This document shows positions 26,487 through 33,904 of a stretch of 64,000 nt of DNA, piece by piece (the stretch's first letter is position 1; every line of letters starts with the position of its first letter). The notes beneath the pieces are model-generated. The model was not told the DNA's origin. It did not search any database and saw nothing but the letters and a program-made list of their open reading frames with translations. The DNA is from a virus: IMG/VR virus record IMGVR_UViG_3300031841_005609, positions 1 to 64,000 of that record; one strand, given 5' to 3'. Both the position numbers and the translations under genes were made by a program.

Positions 26487-29400
26487 ATGTCAAAGCAATA
26501 TATTGATAAGAAAAAAGCAAAAAAAGCCAAAAAAATAGTCGTCCGAAACAGAAGTGGAGAGGTCACCAACACTGTAATTCCCGGAGGTCTTTCAGTTGGT
26601 GTCAAGGGAGAAAACGACGGACTCACTGTTTACGGAGAGTCAACCTTCGAAGGCACCATCAACGCTGAAAGAATCTTAATCGATGGTTTACCTGTAGAAT
26701 CCTCAGCCACCGCCGGCGCAAACTTTTTCTTTACAACAAATATTCTCACTGTTGAAGCAACACCTGACTATGCCTATCCGGCGAACGGAGCCGACTGGGC
26801 GACCGATTTTAGCGGCGCGCCCAGTGCCAAGATGGACGGATCTTTATCGTCAGGAACTAGGCTCACTACACCAGGCAACGACTATTCGAATACTTCTCTT
26901 GGTGGGGACTCTAATATCGATACTAACGAGTATCTTGTTGATGGTTCGAACGCAACTGCTGAAACTGATAAAGGGACCTCTCTCACCGTCTCTCTAGAGG
27001 GACATGACGATCTTTCTCCCAACGACTTTAGAATCAATATGAAAAGGGGTTCTAAGACAGTAGCTGCCCTTCGAATAACAAAAGACGTTGGTGGAAATCA
27101 AATTCTCACGCTTGTAGATTTGACACAGCACGAGGATGAGTCAAACTCAGATACATTTGCCAGCATATCAGTTGCCATTCCATACAAGTTGAATCTAGGT
27201 TCGGGTATAGTTGACCTTACAAGGGTTCTTGTGATTCAAAAGCTCATCGGTGGTTCTGATGGCTCTGATGGGGCTGACGGCTCGGATGGAGCCCCTGGAG
27301 CAGACGGAAGCGATGGTTCTGCAGGAACCGACGCAAGAGCAGTTCACTTAACTGTTTCTTCTGGGAAAAACGTAATAATATACGATCAAGACGGTGCTAA
27401 TCCCTCGCCTTCCTCGATCACGATTTCTGCGACTGATCAGAATGTTCCCGATGGAACAGATGCAAAATTTAGATTTCTTTTAAATGACTCGGAAGTTCAG
27501 TCTTCTTCAACGACTTCAACTTATACTTTTAGTGCTCCTTCCTCAATAGAGGACTCTTCTCTTCCTTTAAAGTTCGAAGTAGAGCTCAGGGAAGGCGATG
27601 GTTCTACAGTCAAAGCTACAGATCAAATAACAATCCCGGGCGTTAGGGATGGTTCTGATGCATATACTGTAGTTTTGGAAAACGAAGCTCACACGATACC
27701 TGCAGATTCGAGTGGAACTGTAATTGATCCGGACGGATCAGGAGATCTAACAGGATACGAAAATTCTGGCACAAAGATTGTGGTCTATAAGGGATCAACT
27801 CAATTAACAGGTCTAACTGCAGGAAGTACTCCTTCTACCGGACAATATGTTGTTGCATCATCAGTTCAGCAAGGCACCATCACGGTAGGATCGTACACAG
27901 TAAATTCAGACGGCGATGTTGTAATACCAGATCACTCTTCCTTTACATCTGAGACTGCTATCATCTCTTACACGATTAACGCCGAGGGTTCTGCAAACAT
28001 CACCAAGTTGCAGTCCTTGACAAAATCCAGAAGAGGTGTAGACGGAGTCGATGGTGCAAACGGATCAGACGGCTCGGACGGAGCAGCAGGTAGGACTGTT
28101 AAGCTCACAACCACACACCAGGCGATCGTGTACGATGCCGCAGAGGGCAATCCAGTTCCAGACGGAGAGTCCTCTGGTCAGCTAGTAACAATCACTGCTA
28201 CGGCGATCAACTCATCTGGAACACCTTATTACAGATTTTTTAAAGATGACTCCGTAGTCCAGGGAGGTTCTTATGGAGGTACTGACAACACATACTCTTA
28301 CGTCCCGGAATCTTCTTATGCTAATATGCCCGACAAGATCGAAGTAGAACTTAGAGAGGGAAACACAGCAGACGATCCGATCTTAGCCAGAGATCAGATA
28401 ACGATCTTTGGTCTTAAGCCAGGAAATGATGGCTACTCAGTACTGTTAGGAAACGAAGCCCACACTATTCCAGCCAATGCTGACGGAACGTTCGAATCGG
28501 GTGCCTTTGCTGGGTCTGGAACCACTCTAAACGTTTTCAAAGGTACAACTCAACTTAAGCACACGACAACCTCTAACGCAGGGTCTGGGTTCTACAGATA
28601 TGCTGTGAGTGCAACCAACATATCAGCTGACGGGTCTCCTGATACTTCTTCTAGCATATATGAAGTTGTCTACGGAGATGCTGCTTCCGCCGGAGATGAC
28701 TCTGTGGATAACGATACTGCCTCCATAGAATTTACAATCTACGCCGAAGAAGGTAGTGCTGATGGCGCTACGATCACAAAGACGCAGACTTTCTCTAAAT
28801 CTAAGAGAGGTAATAATGGTACGAATGGAGCAAATGGTACTGACGGTAAGACAGTAAAGCTTTCTGTCTCTTCGGGCAAGCAAGGTATTGCTTATTCTGC
28901 CGCCGGCGGCTCTCCCGACCCTAGTAGCTGCACTATTCTTGCTACTAGATTTGGCCCATCGGTCGGTGCTGGAGATTCTGTTTTTTATCGATTTAAGATT
29001 GATGGCGTTGTCCAAGGATCAGGTTTTACATCCGGAGTCGGAGCCAATGAGCTTGATTACACTCCTCCTTCAAGCTATGATGATATGCCAGATGCAATTC
29101 TTGTAGAGATGGGAGAAGGAACAAACGCATCAGACGCCGCAAGCAATGTAGTTGCTCAAGACGAGCTCACCATGTTCGGGCTGAAGCCGGGAGAGAACGG
29201 AGAAGATGCTTACACAATGATTCTGACCAACGAGTCTCATTCGTTGCCAGCAGTAAGCACCTCTCCCACAGACGCAGTCTACACAGGTTCCGGAACAACT
29301 GTTCGAGTATACAAGGGCACAACAGAACTGACAGCTGTTACGTCTTCTCCGGGCGCTACTGAATATACCGTAGTTGCAGAAGGGACAAATATTGACCCGA

Positions 29401-32400
29401 GAGGTTCAACGGATTCTTCTGTCAGTCCGACTAGTGTAAGTTCATCAGGGGCAGTCTATGCTGACCACAGCAACATGACGCAAAACAATGCTACAATCAC
29501 TTACACGGTGACTACTGGGGGAAGCGGCCCAACACTAGTAAAAATACAGACTCTTTCTAAGTCTTTGAAAGGCGATGGAGGAACAGACGGAACTTCACCA
29601 TCAGGGGTCGATCTTGAGCTCGATCCACCTGTAGTCATATATGATTCCAACGGAAATAATCCCGACGTTTCCGAAATTGACTTAATAGCATCTCCTAGAA
29701 ATTTAGGAACCTCTGTAAATGTCCTGAATTTCAACGGAACTTCCGAGTCCCGCATATATCAGCAAGGCCTCAGCTCGTCGAATTTTTCATTCTCAGATGG
29801 GTCTTCTACAGACAATCCTTTTACTGTGTCTTTCTGGTTAAACGTAAATTCTGGTGCTAATAGTAGTGACTTCCAGCGCATTTATAGAAGCTGGTTTCCT
29901 TTTGCAGTGGGTTATGAGAGCAATGATATGCAAATTTGGCTCAGGGATGAGACGAATGACGTATACAACACATTCACATCTTCTACTGTCGGAGGAAAAG
30001 ATTTCCTAGAAGACGAGGAAGGCAACTGGGTCCACGTTATTCTTGCATACACTCCTGAGACTTCAAACGGTGCAAATAACGAGAAAATTGATTTCTATAA
30101 GAACGGAAGCTTGTGGTCAACCCATGTATCGCCCAACGATTCGTACGATCACGCAGGACTGGTGGATAGCACTTCCTATGTGGGCTGGTACCAAGCACCG
30201 TACTCCCCGGATATGAAGCTATCAAGTTTATTGCACTACAATCACGATGGATCAAGTGGTAGAGGAAGTTCTGCGTTCACAGCATCAGATGCTGCTGCAA
30301 TATACAACAGCGGTTTCGTTCACACTGATTACACTTCACTTACAAAGGGTGATGACATAGTAGGGTACTGGAAACTGGATGATGATCCTACCACCGACAG
30401 GGTTGAAGACTATTCAGGAAATAACGAAGATTTTACAAATATCTATTCAGGAGTCACCAGAGATACTTCTTCTGGATTAAAGTCTAGAGGCGGACCGGTC
30501 TATTTCACCTTTAAGGTTGCAGGAACTACGATAGGATCTGCAAATCAGACTCTTCCTTATGCTACGTGGTCATCGATACCTTCTACCTTCAATTCTTTTG
30601 TGAGTTCTCCAAAGACTGCAACTGTGGAGATAAAGATAAACAATGCTTCTGATCCAGCTGATTCAACAGATCAAGCCGCTATAACAGCGATCAATCCTGG
30701 TTCAAATGCTCCAGTTGTTGTTCTAAGCAATCCCATTCATGTTTTTTCAGGAGATGCAGACGGTGCTGTTTCAAGCTACACAAACTCTGGAACTGATATT
30801 CAAGTCTATGTCAACGGAAGCCTTCTAACAGGAGTCGGTTCAAGTGGGACTAATCCCACAACAGACAGTGGGACTTTTAAGGTTATTTCTCGAACTGTTG
30901 ATCCTGCCAATAGAATAGTCTTAAGTGCGCTTGCCGACTATTCAGTACAGTCCGTCGATGGAACCAACGACGCTATTAGAGTTCCTGCTCACGCTCAAGC
31001 CACTGCTTCCGGAGACAGATTTTCAAAAACCGACGACAAACAGTCTGCAAAAGTAACTTATGAAATAAACGTTGAAGGAACGACTATCAAGGCGATTCAA
31101 AGCCTTTCTGTTAACAGTCCAGGAGACCAAGGACCACAAGGACCTACCGGCAACGACGGAGCTGACATTGGAATCACAGTTGAGATCGACACGCCCCTTG
31201 CAGTTGTTTTAACAGATTCTTTTGGGCAACCTATATCTGGAGGTTTTGCCAACACAGACGCTGTCATTTATGTGAGAAAGAATGGCACCGCAATGTTAGC
31301 AGACGAATCAGGAACTCAGTCTGACAACACTTTTCGATTTTATAACAATCCCTATGCAACGATGACATCCGGTGGGTTCACTGAGGGTACCGCTACAGAT
31401 ATTTTAGCAGCTCCTGGAAGTCCTACACCCTACCATTATATACAGGTTTACGATATCGCTGGAATGACAGAAGACGTAGCCTATCGATCTTGGAAACTTA
31501 GAGTTCGAGTCGGAGGACAGTACTACTATCCTGTAGTAACTCAGCAGATCGTGAAAGTGATAACTGAGATCAACACTTTAGATTACGGAACTCCAAGGCC
31601 ATCAACAGTGCTCAGAGATGACTGGTCGACGTACTACTGGCCGATCCCGTCCGTCACACAGCATACCCACACCATCTTGCCCTCCATGGGAACGACTAGT
31701 TATTATGGCGTGTCGTACGAACCAAACGACGGCCGTGCAAATCCAACATCAAACAGATACAGTGTTAACGTTCGGGACGATTATTATTATTGGTCTTCGT
31801 TTCAACCCGATGAGAGTGACCATGACCACGAGCGCGATCAATATGGCGGCCTTCCTCAAATCAGCCAACTTGGGCACCGCTATTATGTCAAGACAAATTT
31901 TGTTAACAGCGTCAGAATGAATACTCTGGAGCCTCTTACAGGACACTCTGATATCTGGGTTAGATACGTGGACACTGCTGGAACCGCTAGATACGGTGTT
32001 TCTAGAAAATACTATCACATGATAGTAAAGGAAAGGCCTTTAAGAACTGTAGATATTCGTGTCTATATTGACTACGATAGATCCACAAGACCTCAGACCT
32101 TGAAGAACCTGCAGACGACAGGTGGCAACATCGACGACAGGTTTGTCGCTGCTGCGCTTTCTCGATCCTCCTCCAGATACGAAGGTGGCGACGGCTATGT
32201 CGAAGACGGAACACTTTATGTTGGACACTCAGACAACGCAATAGACTCAGACCATCGAAGAGCGCAGTTTACTTCAACTACCGACTCTGACGCCATATAT
32301 CAATCTTTTATCTTCAATCCAGGCTACAATATTAGGTTTACTGGAAGAGCTTGGGGTCAGGTTTACAATCGGGATATAGGAACTTCTACCGCGTTGACGA

Positions 32401-32801
32401 TGCAGGGCTCCAATGTATCTTTTGAGTTCTTTAAGCTCACCGCATCCTCCACCAACACTGGCGCGAACCGGCCGATGGATTACATAGGGTCGCTTATTTT
32501 TGGGAATTCCGCCACAGACGGAAACGGAGCGTCTAGTGACCCGAGAACTGTAAAGGCCATCAGCGCTGACAATTTCCTTCCTATTATCGGGGTAAGAAGA
32601 CTCAACAACTCCGACGAGGTAGTCACTTCTCGGACATACCTCGATACTGATATAATGAAGGTATCCTCAAGCCAAGCTGTTGCTGCAATTTTAAACATCG
32701 GAAGAAGTGACAACACCAGAGTAGTTCCTGACCAGGGCTCAACAGTATTCGAATTTACCCTTGAGTATATGATTTTGGATGATGACCCCTATATTGCATA
32801 A
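26487..32801 (+). CDS. Modular tail fibre with collagen-like linkers and nested LamG domain
   Basis: The largest gene, 2104 residues. A lysine-rich N-terminus (K-K-K-A-K-K-A-K-K) is followed by a probable attachment region to ~250. Four homologous modules of about 255 residues occupy ~254-1545. Each has an A part (I-I-Y-D..G.N-P), a B part (N-E-A-H-T-I-P-A ... Y-K-G-T-T-x-L-T ... T-K-x-Q-x-L-S-K-S) and a G-x-D/N collagen-like linker. Module 4 has a LamG domain inserted in its A part (~1078-1332). A short G-P-Q-G-P-T-G-N-D-G linker at ~1547 leads to a ~540-residue C-terminal region rich in Tyr, Trp and His, probably the receptor-binding tip. Collagen-like linkers imply a trimer. The tip is GC-richer than its neighbours. 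Confidence 0.75.
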   Translation: MSKQYIDKKKAKKAKKIVVRNRSGEVTNTVIPGGLSVGVKGENDGLTVYGESTFEGTINAERILIDGLPVESSATAGANFFFTTNILTVEATPDYAYPANGADWATDFSGAPSAKMDGSLSSGTRLTTPGNDYSNTSLGGDSNIDTNEYLVDGSNATAETDKGTSLTVSLEGHDDLSPNDFRINMKRGSKTVAALRITKDVGGNQILTLVDLTQHEDESNSDTFASISVAIPYKLNLGSGIVDLTRVLVIQKLIGGSDGSDGADGSDGAPGADGSDGSAGTDARAVHLTVSSGKNVIIYDQDGANPSPSSITISATDQNVPDGTDAKFRFLLNDSEVQSSSTTSTYTFSAPSSIEDSSLPLKFEVELREGDGSTVKATDQITIPGVRDGSDAYTVVLENEAHTIPADSSGTVIDPDGSGDLTGYENSGTKIVVYKGSTQLTGLTAGSTPSTGQYVVASSVQQGTITVGSYTVNSDGDVVIPDHSSFTSETAIISYTINAEGSANITKLQSLTKSRRGVDGVDGANGSDGSDGAAGRTVKLTTTHQAIVYDAAEGNPVPDGESSGQLVTITATAINSSGTPYYRFFKDDSVVQGGSYGGTDNTYSYVPESSYANMPDKIEVELREGNTADDPILARDQITIFGLKPGNDGYSVLLGNEAHTIPANADGTFESGAFAGSGTTLNVFKGTTQLKHTTTSNAGSGFYRYAVSATNISADGSPDTSSSIYEVVYGDAASAGDDSVDNDTASIEFTIYAEEGSADGATITKTQTFSKSKRGNNGTNGANGTDGKTVKLSVSSGKQGIAYSAAGGSPDPSSCTILATRFGPSVGAGDSVFYRFKIDGVVQGSGFTSGVGANELDYTPPSSYDDMPDAILVEMGEGTNASDAASNVVAQDELTMFGLKPGENGEDAYTMILTNESHSLPAVSTSPTDAVYTGSGTTVRVYKGTTELTAVTSSPGATEYTVVAEGTNIDPRGSTDSSVSPTSVSSSGAVYADHSNMTQNNATITYTVTTGGSGPTLVKIQTLSKSLKGDGGTDGTSPSGVDLELDPPVVIYDSNGNNPDVSEIDLIASPRNLGTSVNVLNFNGTSESRIYQQGLSSSNFSFSDGSSTDNPFTVSFWLNVNSGANSSDFQRIYRSWFPFAVGYESNDMQIWLRDETNDVYNTFTSSTVGGKDFLEDEEGNWVHVILAYTPETSNGANNEKIDFYKNGSLWSTHVSPNDSYDHAGLVDSTSYVGWYQAPYSPDMKLSSLLHYNHDGSSGRGSSAFTASDAAAIYNSGFVHTDYTSLTKGDDIVGYWKLDDDPTTDRVEDYSGNNEDFTNIYSGVTRDTSSGLKSRGGPVYFTFKVAGTTIGSANQTLPYATWSSIPSTFNSFVSSPKTATVEIKINNASDPADSTDQAAITAINPGSNAPVVVLSNPIHVFSGDADGAVSSYTNSGTDIQVYVNGSLLTGVGSSGTNPTTDSGTFKVISRTVDPANRIVLSALADYSVQSVDGTNDAIRVPAHAQATASGDRFSKTDDKQSAKVTYEINVEGTTIKAIQSLSVNSPGDQGPQGPTGNDGADIGITVEIDTPLAVVLTDSFGQPISGGFANTDAVIYVRKNGTAMLADESGTQSDNTFRFYNNPYATMTSGGFTEGTATDILAAPGSPTPYHYIQVYDIAGMTEDVAYRSWKLRVRVGGQYYYPVVTQQIVKVITEINTLDYGTPRPSTVLRDDWSTYYWPIPSVTQHTHTILPSMGTTSYYGVSYEPNDGRANPTSNRYSVNVRDDYYYWSSFQPDESDHDHERDQYGGLPQISQLGHRYYVKTNFVNSVRMNTLEPLTGHSDIWVRYVDTAGTARYGVSRKYYHMIVKERPLRTVDIRVYIDYDRSTRPQTLKNLQTTGGNIDDRFVAAALSRSSSRYEGGDGYVEDGTLYVGHSDNAIDSDHRRAQFTSTTDSDAIYQSFIFNPGYNIRFTGRAWGQVYNRDIGTSTALTMQGSNVSFEFFKLTASSTNTGANRPMDYIGSLIFGNSATDGNGASSDPRTVKAISADNFLPIIGVRRLNNSDEVVTSRTYLDTDIMKVSSSQAVAAILNIGRSDNTRVVPDQGSTVFEFTLEYMILDDDPYIA
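27246..31121 (+). repeat. Four tandem ~255-residue coding modules in the fibre gene
   Basis: Approximate module spans are 27246-28034, 28035-28814, 28815-29573 and 29574-31121. They align at the protein level by shared blocks: I-Y-D or V-Y-D followed by N-P; D-Q-I-T-I or D-E-L-T-M before the B part; N-E-A-H-T-I-P or N-E-S-H-S-L-P; a K-G-T-T or K-G-S-T strand; and the closing K-x-Q-x-L/F-S/T-K-S. Nucleotide identity is not high, so the duplications are old. The fourth is about twice as long because of the LamG insertion at about 29718-30482. Confidence 0.75.
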
Positions 32802-32859
32802 AGTTACACTAATCAATATGTTATCTTATAGAAGATTGAACGAGAGATAATTAAAGAAC

Positions 32860-33894
32860 ATGGCAGGAATACTAGACAGCAAAGAAAGAGTTATAGACTT
32901 CATCATCACTCCGAACGGAAGGTCTCAAATATCTTCTGGTCGGCTTAAGATCGAGTTTGCATCTCTTTCAGACACCCAAACTTTTTATAGGTCTGCGTCT
33001 CTCGATCGAGTCGCTGATGATGCTTCTGATCGAGTCTATTTTGAGACAAACTCTTCTCCTTCTGACACGATCTCACCTGAGCTCGAAGCCGGCACTTTTC
33101 TCAAAGGTTTTAGAGCAGGTGAATTTGAAGTACAGGGTCAGAAATTTGCTCTAAACTCCCTGAATGAAAACTCCGGGCAGGAGACTTCCACAATCCTGAG
33201 CGGATCTAAGATAATAGATAACTCAGTAAAACTAACTGAAAACATCATTAACAATTTCACTAGTCTAAGAATTCTAGGTACTGAAGATCTCTTTTCTGAC
33301 ACCTCTGAATTTGATATTGGATATGCTACAGGAAGTTTTGTTATCACCCAGAGAGATCTTGAGATCAATCAAGGAAAAGGCATCTATCTTAAGGACATGT
33401 CTCCTCGTGATTACAATACAGAGAGCCCAGCCAACGCTGAGCCCGACGGAGCTGTAACTCTAGAAAACTCTCCAAGTATATTCTCAGACCCTCGGTTTGA
33501 TCATCTGCCAAACTATAGATACTTACCTCCTGTAAACCTACCAGATCCAGGAAAAGACCCAGAGGTGATGGGTCTCTATCCTAGGCTTGACAACAACAAA
33601 GATCCTGGAAACTCTAATTCTATATTTCAAAACCTTGAAACAAGACAGAAAATAGAATTAGAGTTTAATGAAATATCTAGGTCTAGAAATCTAATGTGTC
33701 AAGTCTTTGAGTTCACTAAGTCTCATATGGGAGGTGTAGAAAAACTTTCTGCTGTTGACAATGGAATATACGAAGACCCCGACACCGGTGAGCTTTCTCA
33801 CATATTTTACATTGGGAAGCTCAAAAGAGATCAGAACGGTTCTGATACTTTTCTTAACATTTTTACCCTAAGGTTTTCGGGCCTTGGTGACTGA
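32860..33894 (+). CDS. Virion protein, paralogue of the gene at 43436
   Basis: A 344-residue protein. Its first ~45 residues (M-A-G-I-L-D-S..., I-T-P-N-G-R-x-x-I near 17-25, I-E-F-A-S-L-S-D near 31-38) match those of the 233-residue protein at 43436 (L-T-D-K-G-R..., F-F-S-L-A-D). After that they diverge. The N-terminal block is familiar from marine T4-like phage virion proteins, but its function is unknown to me. The C-terminus ends in strands L-S-H-I-F-Y-I-G-K-L and F-L-N-I-F-T-L-R-F. The 58-base leader has AGTTACAC at 32802 and a short ATCTT-AAGAT dyad at 32823-32836. Confidence 0.6.
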   Translation: MAGILDSKERVIDFIITPNGRSQISSGRLKIEFASLSDTQTFYRSASLDRVADDASDRVYFETNSSPSDTISPELEAGTFLKGFRAGEFEVQGQKFALNSLNENSGQETSTILSGSKIIDNSVKLTENIINNFTSLRILGTEDLFSDTSEFDIGYATGSFVITQRDLEINQGKGIYLKDMSPRDYNTESPANAEPDGAVTLENSPSIFSDPRFDHLPNYRYLPPVNLPDPGKDPEVMGLYPRLDNNKDPGNSNSIFQNLETRQKIELEFNEISRSRNLMCQVFEFTKSHMGGVEKLSAVDNGIYEDPDTGELSHIFYIGKLKRDQNGSDTFLNIFTLRFSGLGD

Positions 33895-33904
33895 TTTGGT
33901 CTAA

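Noticed and set aside
27240-27345. GGTTCTGATGG-type triplet repeats as a DNA satellite
   Set aside because: They encode the Gly-Ser-Asp collagen-like linker, keep the frame and vary at third positions, so they are protein-level repeats.
28623-29015. 130-codon minus-strand frame inside the fibre gene
   Set aside because: Shadow of a repeated coding module; no start signal or family similarity.
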